Shown one piece after another: positions 45,669-54,570 of a DNA stretch of 64,000 nucleotides (the first letter of the stretch is position 1; the number at the start of each line of letters is the position of its first letter). The notes beneath the pieces are model-generated. The model was not told where the DNA came from and ran no database searches. It worked only from the letters and a program-made list of their open reading frames with translations. Position numbers and translations under genes: made by a program. This stretch comes from an uncultured Pseudomonadota bacterium (GTDB taxonomy: Bacteria > Pseudomonadota > Gammaproteobacteria > Burkholderiales > Thiobacillaceae), in contig CAILNT010000008.1 in NCBI GenBank assembly GCA_903835655.1, positions 1 through 64,000 on the forward strand. Direction: 5' to 3'.

Positions 45669-47098
45669 GCCTCGCGCGCGCGGAGATTTTCAGGGAACTG
45701 GGCCTGCTGCCGGTCTGGCGGCTGCAAGGTTCCGCACAGGCAGGCGCAGCCGAAGCTGTAGCGCAGGCATCCCTGCCTGCGTCTGCTCGTCCATACCTGA
45801 CACAAGGCATCCATACCCGCGGCTACCTGCCCCATGTCAAGGCCGAGGGTGCGAGCTACTTCGTCACCTTTCGCCTGGCCGACAGCCTGCCCCAGGAAGT
45901 CCAGGAGCGTTGGCGCGAACTGCCGGAAATCGAAAGAGCCCGGGAAGTGGAACGCCATCTCGATACGGGCGCCGGCGAATGCCTGCTGGCCCGGCCGGAG
46001 TTGGCGGATTTGGTGGTCCAGGCCCTGCGCCACCACGAAGACCGCTATGTCTTGCACGACTTCGTGGTCATGCCCAATCACGTACATTTGCTGTTGACCC
46101 CGGGGCCGGGCCAGACCTTGAGCGATATCCTGCATGGCATCAAGTCATGGACTGCGCAAGAGTTCAACGTTCTACTGGGGCGCTCCGGAGTGCTCTGGCA
46201 GCGCGAGAGCTTCGACCGTGTGGCGCGGGACGACGACGAGATGCAGCGTCTCGCCGCCTACATCCGGCACAATCCGGTCAAGGCAGGGTTGTGCGCGGAG
46301 GAAGCCGGTTTCCGCTGGAGCAGCGCGTGGCAAGACGCAGGCAGGGATGCCTGCGCTACACGGGGCAGCCCAGCCGTCGTGCCGGATGCACGCGTCGCCG
46401 TAGCGCAGACATCCCTGCCTGCGTCTTCTTCGAAAGAGGTGGCCTCCCCTGTAGCGCAGACATCCCCGCCTGCGTCCTCCTCGAAAGCGGCGGCTCCTGA
46501 TGTAGCGCAGGCATCCCTGCCTGCGTCTTTTGACCCCAGCAGCCTCGACTGGCCCGCCCTTACCGCCGCCATCAGGGGGTGCAGCCTCTGCGGTCTGCAC
46601 AAGAGCCGCACCCAGTCCGTCCCTGGCGTCGGCGACCTCCGGGCCGAATGGCTGTTCATCGGCGAGGCGCCGGGAGCGGACGAGGATCGTCAGGGCGAGC
46701 CTTTCGTCGGCCAGGCCGGCAAGCTGCTGGACGCCATGCTGGGGGCGCTGCGCCTGAAGCGCGGCGAGAACGTCTACATCGCCAACATCCTGAAATCACG
46801 CCCGCCGGGCAACCGCGATCCGCTCCCGGAAGAGGTGGCCGCCTGCCTGCCCTATCTACAGCGGCAGATCGACCTGATTCAACCCAAGCTCATCGTCGCC
46901 GTCGGCCGCATCGCTGCGCAAAACCTGCTGGTGACCGACACCCCCATAGGCAAGCTGCGCGGGCACGTTCACGAATATCGCGGCATCCCCCTGGTGGTCA
47001 CCTATCACCCGGCCTACCTGTTGCGCAGCCCCGCGGACAAGGTGCGCGCTTGGGAAGATCTGGTGCTGGCCGCGAACACGATGCAGCGTCTGCGCTGA
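45665..47098 (+). CDS. Family 4 uracil-DNA glycosylase with an in-frame REP-associated transposase insertion
   Basis: A 477-residue open frame holds two proteins in one. Residues 1-21 (MSLARAEIFRELGLLPVWRL) are the start of a family 4 uracil-DNA glycosylase, and residues about 297-477 are its core, with GEAPGADEDRQGEPFVGQAG, KSRPPGNRDP and YHPAYLLRSP. Between them sits a RAYT/Y1 transposase (about 48-222) with the HUH motif H139-VH and HNPVKAGL, plus REP-encoded linkers read as VAQASLPAS and DAGRDACAT. Of the four iron-sulfur Cys expected in the glycosylase, C306, C309 and C394 are present, but position 378 is Ser. The expected transposase Tyr appears to be Phe183. ATG 45665 overlaps the rimI stop. 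Confidence 0.88.
   Translation: MSLARAEIFRELGLLPVWRLQGSAQAGAAEAVAQASLPASARPYLTQGIHTRGYLPHVKAEGASYFVTFRLADSLPQEVQERWRELPEIERAREVERHLDTGAGECLLARPELADLVVQALRHHEDRYVLHDFVVMPNHVHLLLTPGPGQTLSDILHGIKSWTAQEFNVLLGRSGVLWQRESFDRVARDDDEMQRLAAYIRHNPVKAGLCAEEAGFRWSSAWQDAGRDACATRGSPAVVPDARVAVAQTSLPASSSKEVASPVAQTSPPASSSKAAAPDVAQASLPASFDPSSLDWPALTAAIRGCSLCGLHKSRTQSVPGVGDLRAEWLFIGEAPGADEDRQGEPFVGQAGKLLDAMLGALRLKRGENVYIANILKSRPPGNRDPLPEEVAACLPYLQRQIDLIQPKLIVAVGRIAAQNLLVTDTPIGKLRGHVHEYRGIPLVVTYHPAYLLRSPADKVRAWEDLVLAANTMQRLR
45758..45784 (+). repeat. REP hairpin 1
   Basis: The tetranucleotide GTAG is followed by stem arms CGCAGGC and GCCTGCG around the loop ATCCCT, then TCT. A GTAG foot next to the hairpin is the form recognised by RAYT proteins. 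It is translated as VAQASLPAS. Confidence 0.8.
46333..46359 (-). repeat. REP hairpin 2, inverted
   Basis: The same 27-base unit as REP 1 on the opposite strand, ending in CTAC. Read on the plus strand it encodes DAGRDACAT directly after the RAYT domain. With REP 1 it forms inverted flanks around the transposase. Confidence 0.8.
46400..46426 (+). repeat. REP hairpin 3
   Basis: Direct copy with one change in the left arm (CGCAGAC instead of CGCAGGC). It is translated as VAQTSLPAS. Confidence 0.78.
46451..46477 (+). repeat. REP hairpin 4
   Basis: Direct copy with CGCAGAC in the left arm and ATCCCC in the loop. It is translated as VAQTSPPAS. Confidence 0.78.
46502..46528 (+). repeat. REP hairpin 5
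   Basis: Direct copy identical to REP 1 over the stem and loop. The glycosylase reading frame resumes directly after it, at FDPSSLDWPALTAAIRGC. Confidence 0.78.
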
Positions 47099-47196
47099 CC
47101 GTTCATGGCCGGAGATCCTTCCCTCTCCCCAACCCCCACTCCCGCACGCGGGCGAGGGGCGGTTTGAGCGCCGCTGTGCGTCGTTCACGTTAAACC

Positions 47197-48423
47197 ATGC
47201 TCAACGCCCTCTGGGTCGGTTTCGTTCTGACCGCCTTTGGCGCGGCCGTGGTGCGCTTCCTGGGCGGCGATCCGGGGATATTCGCGGCGGTGATGCAGGC
47301 CGCTTTCGCCGCGGCGAAGACGGCTTTCGAGGTGGCTCTGGGGCTGACCGGGGTGATGTGTTTGTGGCTGGGTGTGATGAAGATCGGTGAGCGCGCCGGG
47401 TTCCTCTCGCTCCTGGGGCGTTGGCTGTCCCCCCTGTTCGCGCGCCTGTTCCCCGAGGTGCCGAGCGGGCATCCCGCCCTGGGTTCGATGACCATGAACA
47501 TGGCGGCCAATCTCCTCGGCCTGGACAACGCCGCCACGCCCATGGGCCTGAAGGCCATGCGCGAACTGCAAGAATTGAATCCCGACAAGGACACGGCCAG
47601 CAACGCGCAGATCCTGTTTTTGGTGCTCAACGCTTCGTCGGTGACCCTGTTGCCGGTGACCATCTTCACCTACCGCGCTCAGATGGGGGCGCATGATCCC
47701 AGCGATGTCTTCATTCCCATACTGATGGCCACCTACTGCTCCACGCTGGCGGGTTTCCTGTTCGTCGCGGCCGTGCAGCGCATCCGCCTGGATGCCGTGG
47801 TCCTGGCCTGGATGGGCGGCATCAGCGCAGTTGTGGGCGGCCTGGCCTGGCATTTCGCGCATCTGCCGGGGGCTGTCATGACTACGCAGTCGTCGCTGGC
47901 GAGCAATTTTCTGCTCTTGGCCCTGCTGGTGATCTTCCTTGTGGGCGCCATGGTGAAGCAGGTGAATGCCTACGAGGCCTTCATCGAGGGCGCGAAGGAG
48001 GGTTTTGCCACAGCCGTGAACATCATTCCTTATCTGGTGGCGATGCTGGTAGCCATCGCCATGTTGCGCGCCAGTGGGGCGCTTCCGGGGGCCATCGAAG
48101 CGGTGCGCGCCGGCGTGACGGCCTCGGGGCTGGACGCCGCCTGGGTGGACGGCCTGCCGACCATGCTGATGAAGCCGCTGTCCGGCTCCGGCGCGCGGGC
48201 GATGATGGTGGAAACCATGCGGGCTGCAGGCGCGGATTCCTTCGCCGGCAGGCTGGCCTGCGTGATCCAGGGTAGCACCGAGACGACTTTTTATGTGCTG
48301 GCGGTCTATTTCGGTTCGGTGGGCATCCAGCGCGTGCGCCATGCCGTGGCCGGTGGCCTGGTGGCCGACCTAGGGGGCTTCGTCGCGGCGGTGTTCGCAA
48401 CTTACCTTTTCTTTGGTCGATGA
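47197..48423 (+). CDS. Nucleoside-recognition (Gate) membrane protein, SpmA-SpmB fusion type
   Basis: A 408-residue membrane protein with two Gate domains. The first half has LGLTGVMCLWLGVMKIGERA and NMAANLLGLDNAATPMGLKAM, the mark of SpmA. The second half, from about residue 225, has GAKEGFATAVNIIPYLVAML and GSTETTFYVLAVYFGS, the mark of SpmB. In Bacillus these are separate spore-maturation proteins; fused copies are frequent in non-sporulating Proteobacteria and their substrate is unknown. A CCCTCTCCCC-type dispersed repeat lies in the 98 bases before it. Confidence 0.9.
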   Translation: MLNALWVGFVLTAFGAAVVRFLGGDPGIFAAVMQAAFAAAKTAFEVALGLTGVMCLWLGVMKIGERAGFLSLLGRWLSPLFARLFPEVPSGHPALGSMTMNMAANLLGLDNAATPMGLKAMRELQELNPDKDTASNAQILFLVLNASSVTLLPVTIFTYRAQMGAHDPSDVFIPILMATYCSTLAGFLFVAAVQRIRLDAVVLAWMGGISAVVGGLAWHFAHLPGAVMTTQSSLASNFLLLALLVIFLVGAMVKQVNAYEAFIEGAKEGFATAVNIIPYLVAMLVAIAMLRASGALPGAIEAVRAGVTASGLDAAWVDGLPTMLMKPLSGSGARAMMVETMRAAGADSFAGRLACVIQGSTETTFYVLAVYFGSVGIQRVRHAVAGGLVADLGGFVAAVFATYLFFGR

Positions 48424-48448
48424 ACGAGATTCTTTGGGGAAATGAAGC

Positions 48449-51400
48449 ATGTGGCTGCGTGTCCGTACACTGCTGGTGAAGATGCCGACGCGTATCGCGT
48501 TCGGCCTGGTCGCAGCCTATTTTCTGTTCGCCTGGTTCGGCTTCGAGCCGCTGCTGAAGTGGGCGGCGCCGAAGTACATCACCGCCAAGAGCCAGCACAC
48601 ATTGAGCCTGGACTCCGCAAGTTTCGATCCGCTGGCACTCTCCCTCGACATCAAGGGTCTGAAGCTCGCCTTGCCGGATGGCAAGCCGCTGCTGGCCTTT
48701 GCCGAGTTGTTCGTCGATTTCGACGCTTCCAGCCTGTGGAAGCGGGCCTATGTTTTTCAGGACATCCGCCTGGTGGCGCCGCATGCCTGGGTCGAACTGC
48801 GTCCGGACGGCAGCCTGAACTGGAACGCATTGCTCGCGGCATTCAAATCCAAGGACGATGAGCCCGACAAACCGCTGCCGCGCCTCTTGATCCGCCAGCT
48901 CAGCCTGGAAAAAGGGCGGGTCGAGGTGACCGACCGCAAGGTGGCGGGTGGTTTTTCAACCGTCCTGGCCCCGCTCGATATCCGCCTGAGCGTGCTTTCC
49001 ACGCTGCCGGACGACAAGGGGGCCTACACGCTCGCCGCCACCACGCAGCAGGGCGCGCGCATCCGCTGGAAGGGGGCGCTCGGCCTGAAGCCCATCGCCG
49101 CCAGCGGTGAACTGGGGGTCGACCGGGTGACACTGGCGCGACTTTGGCCCTACGCCGGCGCGAAGTTGAACCTCGCGCCGCCCTCCGGCACTGCGGCCAT
49201 GTCCTTGCATTACCGCCTGGGCTATGCCGACGGGCATCTGTCGTTGAGCCTGGATCGACTCGATTTCAGCCTGGAAGGCCTGGGTTTGCGTGGCAAGGCG
49301 GCCGATCACGATGCCTTGTTCCTGAATCGCCTGGCGCTGCGAGGCGGCCACTTCGACCTGGATCGGCGGCAACTCGATCTCGGCGAGATCGCGCTGAGCG
49401 GTGGCCGGGTGGTCCTGTCCCGCGACCGGGCCGGGCACCTGGATGTGATGGACTGGTTGCCCGCGCCAGCCCATGCCGCCACACCGGCGGCCCCCGTGGC
49501 CGGGCCGGACGCCCTCACGCCCGAAGCCCAGGGGGGAGGGGAGCCATGGCGCGTGAGTCTCGCAAGGTTCTCGCTCGACGCCCTGGGCGTACGCGTGCGC
49601 GATGCCGGTTTCGCCACACCTCTGGACGCGGAAATCGGCAATACGCAGTTGAGCTTCAGCGCGCATGTCGAGGCGGGTGGGCCGCAAACGCAGGCCTTGC
49701 TCGATGAACTCGGCGTGTCGCTCTCCGATCTGCGTCTGTCGGCCGGCAAGAAGTCGCTGTTCGCCCTGGGTAGCATCCGCCTGGAAGGCGGGCGCATCGA
49801 TCTGGCCGCCCGCACGGCGCAGGTCGGCCGGGTGGCGTTGGCGAACGGCAAGGTGGAGGTGCTGCGCGACGCCCATGGGGGCATCGCCCTGCTGGATGCA
49901 TTGAAGCCGGTCGCGGCCATTGGCTCGCCCGCTAGGGCTGGCGTGGCGCAGAGCGATGCACCGCCCTGGCATTACCGGGTGGGATCGGTTGGTCTCTCCG
50001 GTTTCCAGATCGGTCTGCGCGACGAGAGCGTGCGGCCCGCGGGCGGACTGACGCTGCAAGGGATCGAGGCGAACGCAGAGGGCTTGAGCGAAAACCTGAA
50101 GACGTCGCTGCCGGTGAAGCTCGCTTTCCAGGTCAAGGAGGGGGGGCGCTTTCAGGCCGAGGGCAAGCTGGTGCCCGCCCGGCCCAGTGCCGATATCCGG
50201 CTGAAACTCGATGGTCTGGCCCTGGCCCCGGTGCAGCCCTGGTTGGGACAGGCCGCGAATCTGCTGCTGGCCGACGGCCGCCTTTCCACCCAGGGGCGGG
50301 TGCGCTACGACGCCGAGGCGGGGGCGGACCGGCAGGTCGGCTTCACCGGCGGTTTCTCGGTCGACGGCTTGTTGCTCAACGAGGGCGATACCGGGACGCG
50401 TTTCCTGGCCTGGAAACAATTGTCCAGCGACACGGTCAGCGCCACGCCCGCTGGGCTGGATATCGGCCTGCTGCGTCTGGCCGGTCTGGACGCGAAGCTC
50501 ATCATCAATCCGGACAAGTCGACCAACCTCAAGAAGATCCTCCGCGGCGCCGAAACCACGCAGGCCAAGCCCACGCAGGTCATCAAACCCACGGATCTGG
50601 CGAAACCCGCTCCCTCCGTGGCCTCCGGGGGAGGCGCCGGGAGCGAGGGGAAGAACTTCAGGGTCAACATCGACCGGGTTCGGGTCGCGGGCGGGGGGCT
50701 CGATTTCGCCGACCTCTCCCTGAAATTGCCCTTCGGTACCCACATCCACGATCTCGAGGGCACCCTCGACGGCCTATCCAACCAGCCGGGCAGGGTGGCG
50801 CAGCTGGAACTGGACGGACAGGTGGACGAGTACGGCCTGGCGCGCGCGGCGGGGCAGGTCAACCTGTTCGATCCCACCGGCTTCATGGACATCAAGACCG
50901 TGTTCAAGAACGTCGAGATGACCAACCTGACGCCCTATACGGCGACGTTCGCGGGCTACAAGGTCGCTTCCGGCAAGCTCTCGCTCAACCTGGAATACAA
51001 GATCAAGCAGCGCCAGTTGCAAGGCGAGAACCAGGTCATCCTGGACAAGCTGATCCTGGGGGAGCGCCTGGAAGGCCCCGACATCCAGCACCTGCCCCTG
51101 GAACTGGCGATCGCCCTGCTCAAGGATGCGGATGGTCGCATCGACCTGGGGCTGCCGGTCTCGGGCAGTCTGGACGATCCGCAGTTTAGCTATGGCCGCA
51201 TCATCTGGAAGGCCATAGGCAATGTCCTGACGAAGATCGTCACCTCGCCGTTCCGCGCCCTGGCCAGCTTGTTCGGCGGCAGCGGCGAGAAGCTGGAGAG
51301 CCTCGCCTTCGAGCCGGGGGAGGCGGGCCTGACGCCACCCGAGAAGGAGAAGTTCAAGCAACTGGCCCAGATTCTGGGCAAGCGCCCTGGCCTGGCCCTG

Positions 51401-51955
51401 ACCGTCCACGGCGCGTGGGGTGTGGGCGTGGATCGCCCGTTGCTGAAAGCGCGGCAACTGCGCCGCGGCGTGGCCGGGCAGATGGGCCTGAAGCTGGCGC
51501 CGGACGAGGATGCCGGCCCGATCTCGACCGCCAACCCAAAGGTGGCAGCCGCGCTGGAATCGCTCTACGCCGCCCGCATCGGCGATACGGCCTGGAAGTC
51601 GCTGCAAGCCCGGTGGCTCCAGGCCAATCCGGGGAAGACGAGCGGTACGGGCAAGATGATGTCGCGGCTGAAAGGGCTGTTCAAGCAGGAGGAAGCGCTC
51701 TCCGTGGCGGATAGGGGCGCGCTCGCGGGGGCGGATCTGCACGCCTTGCTCTACGATCGCCTGCTGGAGCGCGAGGAGGTCAGCGACGCGGTCCTGAAGC
51801 AGCTCGCCGTGCGTCGTGCCCAGGCCGTCGTCGCGGGGCTGGTCGCCGCCGGTGCGCCGAGCGAGCGCGTGCAGACGGGGGCGATCGAGGCTTACCCGGG
51901 GGACGGCCAGGTTGTGCCGGCGAAGCTGGAGCTGGGCGTGGCCGTAAAGCGCTGA
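48449..51955 (+). CDS. DUF748 (AsmA-like) envelope protein
   Basis: A 1168-residue protein with one N-terminal membrane helix (RIAFGLVAAYFLFAWFGF) and a very long beta-rich region of repeats of the type LSLDSASFDPLALSLDIKGL and GQVNLFDPTGFMDIKTVFKN. DUF748 proteins belong to the AsmA-like group that may form lipid-carrying bridges between the two membranes. The C-terminal 170 residues hold a helix-rich part (LTPPEKEKFKQLAQILGKRP) resembling an OmpA-like peptidoglycan-binding fold. It starts 25 bases after the Spm-like gene. Confidence 0.88.
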   Translation: MWLRVRTLLVKMPTRIAFGLVAAYFLFAWFGFEPLLKWAAPKYITAKSQHTLSLDSASFDPLALSLDIKGLKLALPDGKPLLAFAELFVDFDASSLWKRAYVFQDIRLVAPHAWVELRPDGSLNWNALLAAFKSKDDEPDKPLPRLLIRQLSLEKGRVEVTDRKVAGGFSTVLAPLDIRLSVLSTLPDDKGAYTLAATTQQGARIRWKGALGLKPIAASGELGVDRVTLARLWPYAGAKLNLAPPSGTAAMSLHYRLGYADGHLSLSLDRLDFSLEGLGLRGKAADHDALFLNRLALRGGHFDLDRRQLDLGEIALSGGRVVLSRDRAGHLDVMDWLPAPAHAATPAAPVAGPDALTPEAQGGGEPWRVSLARFSLDALGVRVRDAGFATPLDAEIGNTQLSFSAHVEAGGPQTQALLDELGVSLSDLRLSAGKKSLFALGSIRLEGGRIDLAARTAQVGRVALANGKVEVLRDAHGGIALLDALKPVAAIGSPARAGVAQSDAPPWHYRVGSVGLSGFQIGLRDESVRPAGGLTLQGIEANAEGLSENLKTSLPVKLAFQVKEGGRFQAEGKLVPARPSADIRLKLDGLALAPVQPWLGQAANLLLADGRLSTQGRVRYDAEAGADRQVGFTGGFSVDGLLLNEGDTGTRFLAWKQLSSDTVSATPAGLDIGLLRLAGLDAKLIINPDKSTNLKKILRGAETTQAKPTQVIKPTDLAKPAPSVASGGGAGSEGKNFRVNIDRVRVAGGGLDFADLSLKLPFGTHIHDLEGTLDGLSNQPGRVAQLELDGQVDEYGLARAAGQVNLFDPTGFMDIKTVFKNVEMTNLTPYTATFAGYKVASGKLSLNLEYKIKQRQLQGENQVILDKLILGERLEGPDIQHLPLELAIALLKDADGRIDLGLPVSGSLDDPQFSYGRIIWKAIGNVLTKIVTSPFRALASLFGGSGEKLESLAFEPGEAGLTPPEKEKFKQLAQILGKRPGLALTVHGAWGVGVDRPLLKARQLRRGVAGQMGLKLAPDEDAGPISTANPKVAAALESLYAARIGDTAWKSLQARWLQANPGKTSGTGKMMSRLKGLFKQEEALSVADRGALAGADLHALLYDRLLEREEVSDAVLKQLAVRRAQAVVAGLVAAGAPSERVQTGAIEAYPGDGQVVPAKLELGVAVKR

Positions 51956-51985
51956 GGGCGCGCTTCAAGCTAGCCCAGGCTGGCG

Positions 51986-52255
51986 TTACCGGGCGGCCGG
52001 TCCGATCGTGTTCAGAACGATGATGCGCGCGCGCCTGGCGTGCGCGGCGTTGCATGACGCCTCCCGTTCCTTCCTGGTACGGGCATATTCACCTAGGTAG
52101 CGATCGAGTGCCGCGCCTGGCTGCAACGTGGCGAGGGCCGCGTGGTGCTCGCTGCATTCCCTCTCCGTCAGCAGACGGTGGCAGGGCGGGGCCGGTTCCG
52201 CAGCCGCGGCCAAAGAGGTCAGCAGAAAGGACAAGAGCAAGAGTTTGTTTTTCAT
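51986..52255 (-). CDS. Small secreted protein of unknown family
   Basis: An 89-residue protein with a clear signal peptide (MKNKLLLLSFLLTSLAAAA). The mature part has three Cys, in PCHRLLTERECSEHH and EASCNAAH, and is mostly helical and charged. I do not recognise the family. GGGAG lies seven bases before the ATG. It is convergent with the DUF748 gene and preceded by the most AT-rich stretch in this part of the window. Confidence 0.6.
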   Translation of the reverse strand: MKNKLLLLSFLLTSLAAAAEPAPPCHRLLTERECSEHHAALATLQPGAALDRYLGEYARTRKEREASCNAAHARRARIIVLNTIGPAAR

Positions 52256-52295
52256 GACAGTCTCCCGAGCAGGTGGCTAAGGTCGCCAATATAGC

Positions 52296-52360
52296 GCAAG
52301 AACCATACTAAATCACTCGGGATATAAGTATTCTCTAAATTATATTTAACTTATTGAACG
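52296..52360. promoter_or_regulatory. AT-rich control region upstream of the small secreted protein
   Basis: This stretch is far richer in A and T than its surroundings and contains TATAAT on the minus strand (within AAATATAATTTAGAG) and a second -10-like TATATT nearer the gene. No convincing -35 is paired with either. It also lies at the 3' end of the hybrid kinase gene, so a role as terminator is possible, but no hairpin is seen. Confidence 0.35.
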
Positions 52361-52371
52361 GTGCCACCTCG

Positions 52372-54567
52372 TTACTGGATGGCTTTCAGGAAGGCGTCGA
52401 CCTCGATCCTGGCGAGAGCCGCCTGTTTGCCGCACTCGCTCGGATCGGAGGCCTTGGCCGCGACTTCCAGTGCGCGGGCATGGACCTCGCCTCGGCGGGC
52501 GGAGAAGGTTGCGAGTACGCCTTTGAGCGTGTGGGCGGCGCGTATGAGGCGACTCCAATCGGCGGCTTCCAGGGCGGCGTCGATTTCGTTGAGATAGTTG
52601 GGCGCGTCGGCTACGAACATGTCGATCAGCGTGGCGAGCAATTCCTCATCGTCGGCAATGCGCGAGAGGGCGTCGGCGCGGTCGTAGATCGGAAGGCCTG
52701 ATTCCTCTGGGGGGCTGGGTGCGACGGGAGGCGGACTGGCCAGGGTGGTCCGCTCGCCCAGGACGCGTTCGATCTCTTGAAACAGGACCTCGGGCTTGAC
52801 CGGCTTCGAGACATAGCCGTCCATGCCGGCATCCAGGCAGCGTTCGCGGTCGCCCTGCATGGCGTTGGCGGTCATGGCGATGATGGGGATGTGGCCCTGT
52901 TCTTCCTCGCGGATGCGGCGGGTGGTCTCGAGGCCGTCCATCTCCGGCATCATCATGTCCATCAGCACCAGGTCGTGGCCGCCGCCACGCCAGGCTTCCA
53001 GCGCCAGGCGGCCATTGTCGGCGACGCTGACCGTGTGGCCCTGTTTTTCCAGGAGTTTGACGGCCAGTTTCTGGTTCACCGGGTTGTCCTCGGCGAGCAG
53101 GATTACGTATTTTCTCCTCTCCTCGCGCAGGCTGTGACGGGTGATGAGTTGGCTGGTGTCTGCTTGGCCGAGTGCGGCTTCCATGGCTTCCCTTAATTCG
53201 GTCAGTGCGATAGGTTTGGTGAGGTAGGCGCTCAGGCCGAGCTCCTTGCAGCGGGTGGCATCGCCGCGCAGCCCAGCGGAGGTGAGCATGAGCAGGCTGG
53301 TGCCCGCGTGCGCGGGATCATGGCGCAGTTCCTGGGCGACCGCGAAGCCATCCATGCCAGGCATCCGGGCATCGAGCAGGACCAGGCGGTAAGGCTCGCC
53401 CTGGATGCGAGCCTGCTCGATCTTGTGCATGGCGTCGGCGCCATCGCGGGCGAGGTCATGGCGTACATGCAGGCGTTTGAGCATGAGGCTCATGACGTGC
53501 AGGTTGGTCGGCTGGTCGTCCACGGCGAGCACCCGAACCGCTTTCAGCAGGGCTTCGCGGGAGGCGACATTCTCCGGCTCGACGCTGAGTTTCAGCCAGA
53601 TCTGGAAGAGGAAGCGGGAACCTCGCCCCGGTTCGCTCTCCACGCGGATCGAGCCGCCCATCATCTCGATGAGTTGCTTGGTGATGGTGAGCCCCAGCCC
53701 GGTGCCGCCGTATTTTCGGGTTACCTGGCCGTCCGCCTGGGCGAAGGCGGAGAAGATGTCGCTTTGCTGGTCGGGAGCGATGCCGATGCCGGTGTCATGG
53801 ACGCAGAATTCCAGGCAAATCCCTGCTCGATGTATGGATTTGTGGCAACCTGCCACTTCGATGCCAACCTCCCCCTGTTCGGTGAACTTGATCGCGTTTC
53901 CAAGCAGGTTGATAAAGATCTGCTTCATCCGCGCCGGATCGCCGATGACGAATCGGGGCGTGTCCTCGCCCAGGTCGTAACTGAGTTCCAGGCCCTTGAG
54001 CACGGCGCGTGGGGCGAGCGACTTGAGCGTTTCGCCGACCAGGTCGATCAGGTCGAAATGGACTTCCTGGATGTCGAGCTTGCCGGCTTCGATCTTGGAG
54101 AAGTCGAGGATATCGTTGATGACGATCAGGAGGTGGTCGGCGGAGTTTTTTACCAGGTTCAGGTACTCGCGCTGTTCGCGGCTGAGGTCGGTTTCCAGCG
54201 CCAGGTCCGCCATGCCGATGATGCCATTCATGGGGGTGCGGATTTCATGGCTCATGTTGGCGAGAAACTCGCTCTTGAGGCGGTTGGCGGCTTCCGCGGT
54301 CTTGCGCGCCAGCGCGAGTTCGCCGTGCTGGGTACGCATCTGCAGGTTGAGCTCGGCGAGTTCCTGCTTCTGCCGCTCGGCCTCGGCGAGTGCGGCCGAG
54401 AGTTCATTGGTGCGCTGGCGGATCATCACATCCAGTTCCGAAGCCAGGCGGCGCAGGCTCTGGTTACTCTGGTAGAGCTCCAGCGATTTTTCTTCGAGGA
54501 TGCGCTCCGCTTGTTTGCGGGCGTTGCGCTCGCGATCGAAGCGCGCTTGCCAGACGGAGTCGCTCAT
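52372..54567 (-). CDS. Soluble hybrid histidine kinase: HisKA-HATPase-REC-REC-HPt
   Basis: A 731-residue cytoplasmic kinase without its own sensor domain. A coiled-coil N-terminus (about 10-95) leads to HisKA with H107 in [10 protein letters not shown], HATPase with [13 protein letters not shown] and [12 protein letters not shown]1 with [15 protein letters not shown]2 with [13 protein letters not shown] and an HPt with [12 protein letters not shown]. The lack of a sensor and the H-NOX gene three bases upstream suggest that the haem protein provides the input, as in known H-NOX/kinase pairs. It is the last gene of a five-gene minus-strand cluster. Confidence 0.93.
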   Translation of the reverse strand: MSDSVWQARFDRERNARKQAERILEEKSLELYQSNQSLRRLASELDVMIRQRTNELSAALAEAERQKQELAELNLQMRTQHGELALARKTAEAANRLKSEFLANMSHEIRTPMNGIIGMADLALETDLSREQREYLNLVKNSADHLLIVINDILDFSKIEAGKLDIQEVHFDLIDLVGETLKSLAPRAVLKGLELSYDLGEDTPRFVIGDPARMKQIFINLLGNAIKFTEQGEVGIEVAGCHKSIHRAGICLEFCVHDTGIGIAPDQQSDIFSAFAQADGQVTRKYGGTGLGLTITKQLIEMMGGSIRVESEPGRGSRFLFQIWLKLSVEPENVASREALLKAVRVLAVDDQPTNLHVMSLMLKRLHVRHDLARDGADAMHKIEQARIQGEPYRLVLLDARMPGMDGFAVAQELRHDPAHAGTSLLMLTSAGLRGDATRCKELGLSAYLTKPIALTELREAMEAALGQADTSQLITRHSLREERRKYVILLAEDNPVNQKLAVKLLEKQGHTVSVADNGRLALEAWRGGGHDLVLMDMMMPEMDGLETTRRIREEEQGHIPIIAMTANAMQGDRERCLDAGMDGYVSKPVKPEVLFQEIERVLGERTTLASPPPVAPSPPEESGLPIYDRADALSRIADDEELLATLIDMFVADAPNYLNEIDAALEAADWSRLIRAAHTLKGVLATFSARRGEVHARALEVAAKASDPSECGKQAALARIEVDAFLKAIQ

Positions 54568-54570
54568 GGA

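Larger units (their letters stand above)
45758..46528 (+). mobile_element. REPtron: RAYT transposase domain flanked by five REP hairpins
   Basis: A REP-associated tyrosine transposase coding region (about 45806-46330) is flanked by REPs at 45758-45784, 46333-46359 (inverted), 46400-46426, 46451-46477 and 46502-46528. RAYTs mobilise such hairpins. The block interrupts the glycosylase gene after codon 21 but keeps frame throughout. No short target duplication was identified. Confidence 0.8.

Noticed and set aside
45758-46528. A CRISPR array, because of regularly repeated hairpins
   Set aside because: The repeats are unevenly spaced, one is inverted, the spacing DNA includes a transposase, and no cas genes are present. 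The GTAG foot identifies REPs.
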